Positions 9,737-17,769 of a stretch of 64,000 nucleotides of DNA are shown one piece after another. The stretch covers positions 434,001-498,000 of the forward strand of contig NZ_CP065373.1 of assembly GCF_015710575.1 (NCBI RefSeq), read 5' to 3'. The DNA is from Mycolicibacterium mengxianglii. GTDB taxonomy: Bacteria > Actinomycetota > Actinomycetes > Mycobacteriales > Mycobacteriaceae. Under the pieces are notes generated by a model. The model was not told the DNA's origin and did no database searches. It saw nothing but the letters and a program-made list of their open reading frames with translations. A program made the position numbers and the translations under genes. Every line of letters starts with the position of its first letter. Positions within the stretch are counted from its first letter, which is position 1.

Positions 9737-11074
9737 CTAGCGCTGTTCGAGCCGGCGGGTGACCGCGAACTCGTGGGCGGGGAAGCCCTCGTGTCGGGTG
9801 AAGGCAATGACGGTGTCCGACATCCGCTTGAGCGCCTCGGGGGTGGACTTGGCGACGGCGGTCCGCTTGCGGAAGGCATCGGCGGTCACGCCGCTGCTGA
9901 CTTTGGCGTAGCCGCTGGTGGGCAGCGCCGCGGGGCAGCCGATGATGAAGTTGGCCATGGACACTGTGGTGTGCTGACCGATCAGGATCTCGCCGGCGTC
10001 GACGAGGAGGTCCAGCACGTGGTCTTCATCGCGGACCGCGATCTGCATGTGCTCGGGGGCAAAGGCGTTGGCGACTTCGGCAGACTCGTCGACGGAGGTC
10101 GTCAGAACCGCGCCGCCGTTCTTGCCCAGCGCTTGACGGGCGTACTCGGCGCGGTTGTCGGGCAGGTCGAGCAACTGCTTGGCGACCTCGACCTGGACGG
10201 CGTCGATGAGGGCCTGGCTGTCGGTGACCAGGACACTGGTCGAATCCGCGCCGTGTTCGGCCTCATTGAGCAGATCCGCCGCGAGCAGGTAGGGGTCGGC
10301 CGAGTCGTCAGCCAGGATCAGTGACTCGCTGGGGCCCAGCAGCATGACGCTGACGGTGCCGTAGCGCTGTACCTCGACCTGTGCGCAGGTGACCGGCGGG
10401 CTGCCGGGTCCACAGACCTTGCGGACTTGCGGGACGCTCTCGGTACCGAACGCCAACGCCGCGATACCGGCCGGGCCGTTGGCCCGGAAGACGTCGTGGA
10501 TACCCAGCTCATCGGCCACGACCAAGACAGCGGGGTCGACCTCGCCGTCGCCACCTGGGATCGGCGGCACCACAACGGCGATCTTCTGCACACCGGCCAC
10601 TACGGCAGGGGTGCCCAGCTGAGCCATCACCGACGGGTAGGAACCCTTGCCGCTGGGCACGAACAACCCGGCGCTGGCGATCGGGGACACCTTCTCGCCG
10701 ACGGTCAGACCCGGCTCGCTCTCGAAGCTCCAGTCGCCATGCTTGGTCAGCTGCTCGTTGAAGGACTTCAGGTGCGCCAACAGATCGCGGATCGCCGCGA
10801 GTAGTTCCGGGCTGATCTTCTCGCGTGCGGCGGCGAACTCCTCGGCCGAGACGCGGATGCGATCCGGGGTGATCGAGATCTTGTCGAACTTCTCCAGCGC
10901 GCGGATCAGGCCGGCGTCACCGTTGAGGCGCACGTCTTCGATGATCTCGAGCACGCCTTCACGCAGACTGGGATCGAAGATGTTCGCGCTGCCGCGGTCG
11001 ATCAGGTCAGCGCGATCGGCGGCCGACATCGCCTGCCAGAGGCCGCGCTCGAGGATGGGGCGGTCGGTTGACAT
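9737..11074 (-). CDS. HisD-like dehydrogenase (divergent histidinol dehydrogenase family), catabolic
   Basis: A 445-residue member of the histidinol dehydrogenase family, which oxidises an alcohol through an aldehyde to a carboxylate with two NAD+. The catalytic Glu-His pair is kept (E341-H342 in FAPEHMQ), as are H274 (NEAEHGADS) and H434 (PAHEFAV). Against E. coli HisD the metal and substrate residues differ: Gln259 becomes Glu271, Asp360 becomes Asn375 and His367 becomes Ala382 (GTNHVLPT reads GCPAALPT). It is therefore unlikely to be the biosynthetic enzyme and may use another substrate; the sulfopropanediol dehydrogenase HpsN is a known precedent for such divergence. ATG 11074 is preferred over 11080 because GGGAG is then about 8 nt upstream. 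Confidence 0.85.
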   Translation of the reverse strand: MSTDRPILERGLWQAMSAADRADLIDRGSANIFDPSLREGVLEIIEDVRLNGDAGLIRALEKFDKISITPDRIRVSAEEFAAAREKISPELLAAIRDLLAHLKSFNEQLTKHGDWSFESEPGLTVGEKVSPIASAGLFVPSGKGSYPSVMAQLGTPAVVAGVQKIAVVVPPIPGGDGEVDPAVLVVADELGIHDVFRANGPAGIAALAFGTESVPQVRKVCGPGSPPVTCAQVEVQRYGTVSVMLLGPSESLILADDSADPYLLAADLLNEAEHGADSTSVLVTDSQALIDAVQVEVAKQLLDLPDNRAEYARQALGKNGGAVLTTSVDESAEVANAFAPEHMQIAVRDEDHVLDLLVDAGEILIGQHTTVSMANFIIGCPAALPTSGYAKVSSGVTADAFRKRTAVAKSTPEALKRMSDTVIAFTRHEGFPAHEFAVTRRLEQR

Positions 11075-11130
11075 GTCCATGGCTCCCAGTGGTTCGGTCT
11101 GACGGTGAGGTAGGCATCACATTCGCCGTG

Positions 11131-11146
11131 GTCTTGTATACGAGAC
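11131..11146. promoter_or_regulatory. IclR-type operator upstream of the hisD-like gene (main site)
   Basis: GTCTTG-TATA-CGAGAC, close to the full consensus, 57 nt upstream of the ATG at 11074. Member of the five-site family. Probably controls the hisD-like/permease/oxidase unit. Confidence 0.75.
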
Positions 11147-11150
11147 TTTG

Positions 11151-11166
11151 ATCTCCAGTGCAAGAC
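11151..11166. promoter_or_regulatory. Secondary operator half-site upstream of the hisD-like gene
   Basis: Read on the minus strand, GTCTTG-CACT-GGAGAT: perfect arm on one side, weak on the other, exactly 20 bp from the main site. It matches the paired layout upstream of hutH. Confidence 0.5.
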
Positions 11167-11200
11167 TTTAATAACGGTGGACCTGAATGTCGACGGCAGA

Positions 11201-11929
11201 TCAGAGGTTGCTCGCTCCTGCGACCGGTATCAGCGCCCCAGTGAGGAACGGGGCCTGATTGGACAGCAGGAAGGCGACGGTGGTGCCGATGTCGGCGGCC
11301 TCGCCGAACCGGCCGGCCGGAATCCGGGCGAGCAGTTCGCGGCGGATCTGCGGATCGTCGAGGTATTGGGCGGTCATATTGCTGCGGAAGTATCCGGGGC
11401 AGACACACGTGACAGCCAGCCCTTCTGCACTCCACTCCATGGCCAACGTGCTGGCCAGCGCGGCCGCCGCCGCCTTGCTGGCGTTGTAGTCGGCGAAGTG
11501 TGTTTCGGGGCGCACGGCATTCACCGAGGCGTTGACCACGATTGCACCGGGTCGATCGAGGGTGCGGTGCGCGGCCTGCGCACCGTTGAGGATCCCGACC
11601 ACATTGACGTCGAGCACGCGGCGGAACGTAGCGGGATCGAGCTGCTCGGCAGGTTTGCCTTCGCCGTCGATGCCGGCGTTGAGAAACACGCCGTCGAGCC
11701 CGTCGAGCGCGGCAACGGCGTCGTCAAAAGCCTGATTCACCGAGTCGGCATCGGCGGCTTCGCACACACTGCCCCCGACGGCGACGCCACGGTCGACAGC
11801 GGCAGCGACGGACTGCTCCCGGGTGCCGGTGACCCACACGTGATGGCCCTCGGCGGTGAGGTGCCGTGCGCACATGTCTCCGATTCCGCTGGTTCCGCCC
11901 GTGATCAGATACCGGCGCGGCGTCGTCAT
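11201..11929 (-). CDS. Short-chain dehydrogenase/reductase
   Basis: A 242-residue classical SDR. The cofactor loop TGGTSGIG is at about residues 9-16, LNAG near 85, and the catalytic Tyr-x-x-x-Lys reads YNASK near 145, with a conserved Ser (ASVNA) before it. ATG 11929 overlaps the stop of the upstream zinc-type dehydrogenase by ATGA, so the two are one operon controlled from the operator at 12939. It probably oxidises a hydroxyl intermediate of the same pathway as the adjacent ADH; the substrate cannot be read from sequence. Confidence 0.85.
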   Translation of the reverse strand: MTTPRRYLITGGTSGIGDMCARHLTAEGHHVWVTGTREQSVAAAVDRGVAVGGSVCEAADADSVNQAFDDAVAALDGLDGVFLNAGIDGEGKPAEQLDPATFRRVLDVNVVGILNGAQAAHRTLDRPGAIVVNASVNAVRPETHFADYNASKAAAAALASTLAMEWSAEGLAVTCVCPGYFRSNMTAQYLDDPQIRRELLARIPAGRFGEAADIGTTVAFLLSNQAPFLTGALIPVAGASNL

Positions 11930-12936
11930 CGGCCACACCTGATCAGGACCTTGATGGCCTCGCGGATACCGCCGCCGGACATGAATTCCGGGATCTCGGC
12001 GAGGTCGACGGTGTGGGTGACGATGGCGTTGTATCGGCCCGGTTCAGTGGCCAGTGCGGCCAGGGCTTCGTCGACATGACGGTCGTCGAAGCCCACGCTG
12101 CCCACGACATGCAGGCTGTGTTCCACGATGGTCGCCGGCATGACGGTGGCCGATGCGTGCCCCAGCGCGATGAGCAAGATGGATCCGCCGAACTCGGCGG
12201 CGTCGATCGCGGCGTTCAACGAGCCGGGGTAGCCGGCGGCGTCCACCACCACCGAGTACCGCGTCCCTTCGGCCAGTGCGCCGACGCTGGCGCCCTGGGC
12301 GCGGGCGAGGTCGGCGCGCCGGGGATTCGGTTCGGCGACGGTGAACGCGGTTGCGGGCCATCGGCGGGACATCTCGGCATGTGCGAGGGCGCCGATCGGG
12401 CCGTAACCGAGGATGGCGACCGTCTCGGGATGCTGGACGGCAAGCTGGTCGACGGCGCACATGACCACGGCCAGGGGCTCGGCCAGTACCGCATCGGCGG
12501 CGTCGAGGTCGGCCGGCACGCGGTAGAGGCTGTCGCCCGGAATCGCCATCGCTCCCGCGTAACCACCCGGGCGGGCCTCGCCGAGCCATTGCAGGTCCTG
12601 GGCGAGCCGGTCGGCCTCCTTGCGTCCATCCACGACGCGGCACGGAATTCGCGAATCGGCGACCACCCGGTCCCCGGCTGCGAACTGCGGGTGCCGCGAT
12701 TGGCGAACTCGGCCGGCGACCTCATGGCCCAGCGTGGCCGGCCAGTAGGCCACCCAGTCGCCGGTCTGCAGAACGTGCAGGTCGGACCCGCAGATCCCGG
12801 CGTAGTCGACGTCGACGAGAACGTCGCCGTCGGCAAGTTCGCTGAGCTCCCGGGTGCCGACGGTCAGCGATAAATCCTCGCCCAGCAGCAAGGCGGTCGT
12901 GTGAACCGGCCCGCCCGGTTCTGTGATGCTAGACAT
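11926..12936 (-). CDS. Zinc-type medium-chain alcohol dehydrogenase (sorbitol/threonine dehydrogenase-like)
   Basis: A 336-residue MDR protein. Catalytic zinc ligands are visible as Cys in GICGSDLH, His-Glu in LGHEVAG and Glu in LAEPLAV. The NAD-binding loop reads ILGYGPIGALAH. The four-cysteine structural zinc lobe is missing; only one Cys remains around IPCRVVDG. The frame is open further upstream, but ATG 12936 begins a normal N-terminus. No ribosome-binding site is visible, and the operator GTCTTGAATACCAGAC starts 3 nt upstream, which suggests a leaderless mRNA. First gene of the ADH-SDR operon. Confidence 0.85.
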   Translation of the reverse strand: MSSITEPGGPVHTTALLLGEDLSLTVGTRELSELADGDVLVDVDYAGICGSDLHVLQTGDWVAYWPATLGHEVAGRVRQSRHPQFAAGDRVVADSRIPCRVVDGRKEADRLAQDLQWLGEARPGGYAGAMAIPGDSLYRVPADLDAADAVLAEPLAVVMCAVDQLAVQHPETVAILGYGPIGALAHAEMSRRWPATAFTVAEPNPRRADLARAQGASVGALAEGTRYSVVVDAAGYPGSLNAAIDAAEFGGSILLIALGHASATVMPATIVEHSLHVVGSVGFDDRHVDEALAALATEPGRYNAIVTHTVDLAEIPEFMSGGGIREAIKVLIRCGR

Positions 12937-12938
12937 AA

Positions 12939-12954
12939 GTCTTGAATACCAGAC
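12939..12954. promoter_or_regulatory. IclR-type operator at the ADH start
   Basis: GTCTTG-AATA-CCAGAC, 5 of 6 symmetric positions, ending 3 nt from the ADH ATG. The position would block the promoter or the start of a leaderless transcript. Member of the five-site family. Confidence 0.7.
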
Positions 12955-12985
12955 GTTGTGGTGCTGGGGACTGGCGGGACGCCCC

Positions 12986-13795
12986 TCAGGCGATGCCCAG
13001 GGCGTCTTCGTCGCCGTGCGCCTCGTCGACCCGCGCGCCGAAGCTGGCCGAGAACTCCGCCGCCGTCGAAACCACGGCCCGGGCCATCTCTTTGGTCTGT
13101 TCGGCGGTCTTGGTTGCCGACATGTAGGCGACACCGAGGGCAGCGACGGCACGACCGTCCCGGGTCAGCACAGGACTGGCGATGCAGTCGATGCCCGAGG
13201 TGGTGGTGCCTCGCTCGTAGGCGTAACCGTTGTCGCGCACCGCCCCGAGCACCTCACGCAGCGCCGACAACGAGGACGGGCCTTCGCCCGTGCGCGACGT
13301 CCAGGAGTAGCCGTCGTAGAGCGCGGAGAGCTGCTCGAAGTCCAGTCGGCTCAGGATGGCGCGGCCGACGGCGGTCAAATGTGCAGGTAGGCGCGACCCC
13401 ACCTCGGTCACCAGACGTACGCCGGGTGTCAGCGGCTCCCGTTTGTCCAAATAGATGACATCGGTGCCCTGCAAGACTGCGAGATGCGACGTTTCATTGG
13501 TGGCATTCGTCAGGGCCAACATGTAGCGCTGACCGGCGCGATGCAACGGCCCCGAGCGCATGTATGACGCGCCGACTTCGAAGGCCGACACCCCCAATGT
13601 CCACGCCCGCTGATCGGGCCAATACGACACGAACCGGCGTTCCCGCATCACATTGAGCAGATGATGGGTGGTGCTCTTCGGCAGGGTGAGCGTCTCGGCG
13701 ATCTCCATGGTCGCCATCGGGACTCCGCGGCGCGCCAACAAGTCCAGCACGTCCATGACGCGCTCCGCCGACTTCACACGACTCGCAGTCGCCAC
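12986..13795 (-). CDS. IclR-family transcriptional regulator (regulator 2)
   Basis: A 269-residue IclR protein with an N-terminal winged HTH (recognition helix PKSTTHHLL) and a C-terminal effector domain. GTG 13795 is preferred because GGAGAGG lies about 8 nt upstream; the frame is open 13 codons further. It is clearly paralogous to the regulator at 3471-4259. It lies upstream of the ADH-SDR operon on the same strand and has its own copy of the shared palindrome 27 nt upstream, consistent with autoregulation. Which paralogue acts at which site cannot be told from sequence. Confidence 0.9.
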   Translation of the reverse strand: MATASRVKSAERVMDVLDLLARRGVPMATMEIAETLTLPKSTTHHLLNVMRERRFVSYWPDQRAWTLGVSAFEVGASYMRSGPLHRAGQRYMLALTNATNETSHLAVLQGTDVIYLDKREPLTPGVRLVTEVGSRLPAHLTAVGRAILSRLDFEQLSALYDGYSWTSRTGEGPSSLSALREVLGAVRDNGYAYERGTTTSGIDCIASPVLTRDGRAVAALGVAYMSATKTAEQTKEMARAVVSTAAEFSASFGARVDEAHGDEDALGIA

Positions 13796-13821
13796 AGCCG
13801 CACCTCTCCCGCACCGCGCCC

Positions 13822-13837
13822 GTCTCGCATACAAGAC
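13822..13837. promoter_or_regulatory. IclR-type operator upstream of iclR2
   Basis: GTCTCG-CATA-CAAGAC, 5 of 6 symmetric positions, 27 nt upstream of the GTG start at 13795. Fifth member of the operator family; autoregulation is inferred. Confidence 0.72.
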
Positions 13838-14032
13838 AACAATCTGTGATTGAGGGTAACCGACCCCGGAATCGAGCCGATTTGTCCTGGCAAAGATGTC
13901 CGCGCATCCGCGGTGCGTTCGCTCTGCTGCCGAGATGCCGCAGGTGGAATTACTGGCGCCATCCGTGGTCAGAATCCGGCAAAGCCGCAGCTAGTGCCAC
14001 ATGACGGGCTACGGGAGGCCTACGATGCAGAT

Positions 14033-15103
14033 ATGGCCGAGGATCTCGCGATCGCAGATGTTCCGTTCACTCATGACCCTTGGGTAGCGGCCCGGGACCG
14101 GTATGACGCGATGCCGTACCGGCGGGTGGGAACCTCGGGTCTGCTGTTGCCGGCGATCTCGCTGGGCCTCTGGTACAACTTCGGCGACAACCGGCCATTC
14201 GACGTGCAACGAGAAGTGCTACGGCACGCGTTCGACCGGGGGATCACCCACTTCGACCTGGCGAACAACTACGGGCCGCCCTACGGTTCCGCCGAGGAGA
14301 ACTTCGGCCGGATGCTCCGACGTGACTTCAAGCCCTACCGCAATGAGTTGATCATCTCCACCAAAGCAGGGTGGGACATGTGGCCCGGTCCGTACGGCCA
14401 ACTCGGTGGACGCGTGTATGTGCTTGCCAGCCTTGATGAGTCGTTGGATCGCCTCGGCCTCGACTACGTCGACATTTTCTACTCCCATCGCATCGATCCG
14501 GTGACGCCGCTCGAGGAGACCATCGGCGCACTCGACACCGCTGTGCGCGCCGGAAAGGCGCGCTACGTAGGTATCTCGTCGTACTCGGCGACCAAAACCC
14601 GTGAAGCGGCGGCGATCGCGCAGCGACTGGGCACACCCCTGGTGATTCATCAGCCGTCCTACTCGCTTCTCAACCGGTGGATCGAGGGCGGCCTCACCAC
14701 CGAGCTCACCGATGCCGGGATGGGTGCGATCGCGTTCACCGCGCTCGCCCAGGGGCTCCTGACGAATCGTTACCTGCAGCAGCCCGCTGGCGACATCGGG
14801 CGCGCCACCGCGCGGCCGACCTTCGACGACGATCTGGTCACCGATCAGGTTCGTGACCAACTCCGCGGTCTCGCCGGCATCGCAGAGCGTCGGGGTCAGA
14901 CGCTGGCGCAGTTGGCACTTGCCTGGGTGCTCCGCGACCCGGCAGTGGCCTCGACACTGGTGGGCGCATCGAGTGTCGCCCAGCTCGACGAGAACCTCGG
15001 AGCCCTCGACAATCTGGACTTCACGCCGGAAGAGCTGACCGAAATCGACCAGTACGCATCGGATTCCGGTATCGACCTGTGGCGGGAGAGCTCCGACATC
15101 TAG
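14033..15103 (+). CDS. Aldo/keto reductase (YghZ/Gpr-like, shaker-beta subfamily)
   Basis: A 356-residue NADPH-dependent aldo/keto reductase resembling E. coli YghZ (L-glyceraldehyde-3-phosphate reductase). Catalytic residues are visible as Asp-x4-Tyr in FDLANNYGPPYG, Lys in STKAGWDMWPG and His in FYSHRIDP. The long insertion GWDMWPGPYGQLGG is typical of the YghZ branch. The ATG at 14033 has GGGAGG about 15 nt upstream; the frame is open for 61 further codons that do not look like coding sequence. It ends one base before the stop of the convergent XRE regulator gene. Probable role: detoxifying reactive aldehydes. Confidence 0.85.
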   Translation: MAEDLAIADVPFTHDPWVAARDRYDAMPYRRVGTSGLLLPAISLGLWYNFGDNRPFDVQREVLRHAFDRGITHFDLANNYGPPYGSAEENFGRMLRRDFKPYRNELIISTKAGWDMWPGPYGQLGGRVYVLASLDESLDRLGLDYVDIFYSHRIDPVTPLEETIGALDTAVRAGKARYVGISSYSATKTREAAAIAQRLGTPLVIHQPSYSLLNRWIEGGLTTELTDAGMGAIAFTALAQGLLTNRYLQQPAGDIGRATARPTFDDDLVTDQVRDQLRGLAGIAERRGQTLAQLALAWVLRDPAVASTLVGASSVAQLDENLGALDNLDFTPEELTEIDQYASDSGIDLWRESSDI

Positions 15104-15904
15104 TCACGATCGGAGCAGCCGGGCGAGCTTGTCGGCGGTATCGGTACCGGGGAGTGCGTGGTAGATCTGCAGATGCTGGCCGTCGGAGTCGGGCACGGTG
15201 AGTCGATTCCGGCGAAGGTGCAGCTCGCCGACTCGGGGGTGGTGCATGTGGCTGGCTCCTGCCGGCCGATAGCCGATATCGGCTCGCTCCCATAACATTT
15301 CGAATCGCGGGCTGCTGGCGCAGAGCTCCTCGACGAGGGCGTGCAGGCGTGGATCCGTGGTTTCGCCGCCGGCGACTTGGCGGAGACCGCTGACCACGCC
15401 CGCGGTGGCGTCGTCCCAGTCGGCATGGAGTTCACGCTCGGCCGGGTCCAGGAAGAGTTGTCGCAGGAGATTGCGTCCGGGCGTGAAGTTCGGGGAAAGT
15501 GCTCGCGCCAGTGGGTTGGAGGCCAGGCAGTCCAGGCACCTGCCCGCCACGAAGGCTGGCATCGGAAGCTGGTCGATCAGGGTCAGGATGTCGTCGCTGA
15601 CGACCTCGGGATCGCTGTAGGTCGCCCGGTTGTCCCGGGCGAGTTCGTGCAGGTGTGCGGTAGCGGCAGCGTCAAGTCGGAGAACCCGGGCAAGCGCCTC
15701 CAGGATCTGCAGGGACGGATTCGCATTGCGGCCCTGCTCGATACGGAGGTAGTAGTCGGCGCTCATACCGGCCAGAGCGGCCAGTTCTTCCCGGCGCAGT
15801 CCCTCGACGCGGCGTCGCGACCCACGGATGAGGCCCACATCTTCTGGTCGGACCTGGCCCCGGCGCCGCCTGAGGTACTCGCCGAGTGCGTTGTCGCCGG
15901 TCAC
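15104..15904 (-). CDS. XRE-family regulator with MmyB-like ligand-binding domain
   Basis: A 266-residue regulator. The N-terminal helix-turn-helix (about residues 25-85, with GLRREELAALAGMSADYYLRIEQG split across helices) is followed by a PAS-like MmyB domain, a layout common in actinobacterial regulators of short-chain or aldo/keto reductases. Its stop abuts that of the aldo/keto reductase, so it may control that neighbour (inference). No clear operator was found. Confidence 0.85.
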   Translation of the reverse strand: MTGDNALGEYLRRRRGQVRPEDVGLIRGSRRRVEGLRREELAALAGMSADYYLRIEQGRNANPSLQILEALARVLRLDAAATAHLHELARDNRATYSDPEVVSDDILTLIDQLPMPAFVAGRCLDCLASNPLARALSPNFTPGRNLLRQLFLDPAERELHADWDDATAGVVSGLRQVAGGETTDPRLHALVEELCASSPRFEMLWERADIGYRPAGASHMHHPRVGELHLRRNRLTVPDSDGQHLQIYHALPGTDTADKLARLLRS

Positions 15905-15956
15905 CGACCCAGGTTAACCAACCGCGGGTGGGCCGACACCCAGGATTGGACGGCGG

Positions 15957-16838
15957 TCAGGCCCTGACGCCGACTGCGAAGATCCGCAAGGCCCCGAAGA
16001 TACCGTGGCCACCGATATAGAGCCGCTTGGTGTCAAAGCCGGCAACGTCCTTCATGGTCTCCGCCCCGAAGCGCGCCGGTGCCTGGCTGCCGACAATGGT
16101 GACGTCCGCGCCGAGAAGCGCATGCCTGACCCCGGTTCGCTCGTCTCCGGTGGCGGTCGCCACCACTTCACCGATGCTGCGTTGACCCCCTGATGCGGGG
16201 ACGGCGCTGCAGGTGAGGTGATTCTCGTCGAGATAGTTGCTGAGCTGGTCGACGGAGACGTCGGCGCCGACGACCAGGCTCAGATTGCCGAGATTGACGG
16301 TGATGTCGGTGTTGCCTCCGGTGGTGAGCGCGGCGTCGGGATCGGGTCGCATGTCACCGGCGAGGGCCGCTCGGACGGCAGCGCCGAACACCTCGGTGTC
16401 GGGCTCATCCAGAGATTGCTCGGGCAGCATGATGCCCGGGTTGAGCAGCCCGGCCGGGTCGAACGCCTTCTTGATCGAACGTTGCGCGGCGATCTCGACC
16501 GGCGTGAAACGCTGGGTCATGAACTGGATCTTCTCGGTGCCCACACCGTGCTCGCCGGTGATGGTCCCGCCCAAACGCAGTGCCGCTTCGATGATCTCGT
16601 TGTTGGCCGCCGCCAGCGCTGCAGCAGCCTTCGGATTGTCTTTGTCGTAGAAGGTGGTGGGGTGTAGATCCCCGTCACCCGCGTGGCCGCACACCGCGAT
16701 GAACAGCAATCCGTCCCGGTGCCGGGTAGCGGTGGCTTGAATCGCCTCCTGCATCTCGGGGATCCGATTGCGCGGAACAGTGACGTCGCCGATGAAGAAA
16801 CCCTTACCGCTGGCCACCAGGGAGTCGGGCGCGTGCAA
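15957..16838 (-). pseudogene. Truncated glycolate/D-lactate oxidase-like remnant (GlcD C-terminal half joined to a GlcE-like domain)
   Basis: The first 140 residues match the C-terminal domain of FAD-linked GlcD-type oxidases: VCGHAGDGDLHP near 50, GGTITGEHGVGTEK near 91 and a FDPAGLLNPG end. The remainder (about 165-293) resembles a GlcE-type FAD-binding segment. The N-terminal FAD-binding domain of GlcD is missing. Upstream the frame stays open to about 16892, where a TGA ends it, and no flavin-binding N-terminus is found there. The TTG at 16838 is only a nominal start. A decayed or truncated gene is the simplest reading; a genuine short protein is less likely. It borders a gene-poor stretch. 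Confidence 0.65.
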
Positions 16839-16898
16839 GCGGCCGTACCACAGTGCGGCAGTGGACCGGAAGCCGCGGTGAGCAGGCGGCAGTCACAC

Positions 16899-17769
16899 GA
16901 CAAGAAAGCTGGGGCTAAGGCGCGTCGCCGGACTACTGGCCGGTTGTGACAACCGCGTGACAACTCTTCTCCCCTTAGGCACGCTCAAATCGTGGCCGAC
17001 GTACGTCACTCGTGTAGTGGTCAGCTCCACGACGACTACGACTTCCGGCGGGCGACCTCGCTACCCGCGAGCGGCCACAGGTGTGAACCGTGAAGTGGTC
17101 CAAGAGCGGCGGCCGGATGCGGGCACCCAATTCGGTGCAGCCCTCATCGAACCGGTACGCAAACTGACGTTGAACCTGCTGCAGATGCTGCGGCGGGTCC
17201 GAGAAGTGTCGACGGGTGCTCGCAAAGGTCGGGTTCGACCGAAAATTATGAAACCGCCAGGTGGTTGTCGACCATGCTGGCAAAGGGTCACGTAATCTCG
17301 CCGAATCACACAGAGGGGACAGCGGAGTGGCTTCTGTCACGACCTACAGCAATCAGACCCCGCGCAGTGTGCCTATCAACGTCAAGTTCGACGGGGACAA
17401 CATGATTTGGCAATCTGAGCCGGGCGCATTCCTGTTCCTGATGCAGGACGCGATGGCGGGGTCGTGACCCGCGCGGCAGCCTAGCGGCGATATCCCGTCA
17501 TGATTCTTTGGCGACCTCCGGCCAGGGGCGGCCGCCACACAGTCCGCCGGCGGCAGGTGGTACGCCACCGCTGCGGTACGGCATAGATCCTCGATCCGGA
17601 GGGAGGGGACACTCACCGGCTGACGCACTGCGCGTCGTCGTCAAGAACAGTGCGATGGGCGTGCCGGTGATCGGAAAGTTCTCCAGCGCTGGCGCAGTGC
17701 GCCCTGTAAATGAACCGTCGGCACCTCGAAGTCCCGAGCAGATCGTGTTCTTCCGTGGTTCGATCGAGT
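16899..17769. other. Gene-poor stretch with no recognised gene
   Basis: About 870 bp between the truncated oxidase and the M20 hydrolase. Frames on both strands give only short products of poor composition that I do not recognise. The one candidate with a plausible ribosome-binding site is a 46-codon frame at 17327-17467. Together with the broken oxidase next to it, the stretch looks like a decayed or recombined junction. Confidence 0.5.
17327..17467 (+). CDS. Possible 46-residue protein of unknown function
   Basis: A short frame starting at GTG 17327 after GAGGGGAC, with 9 nt spacing, and ending in TGA. The product has no membrane segment or signal peptide; the second half reads KFDGDNMIWQSEPGAF followed by a short hydrophobic run. 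It is not recognised. A remnant of a larger phage or accessory gene is possible. It stands alone in a gene-poor stretch. Confidence 0.3.
   Translation: MASVTTYSNQTPRSVPINVKFDGDNMIWQSEPGAFLFLMQDAMAGS

Noticed and set aside
4281..11074. HisC-like and HisD-like genes as part of histidine biosynthesis
   Set aside because: No other his biosynthesis genes are present, the genes are interleaved with hut genes and share their operator, and the HisD residues differ.
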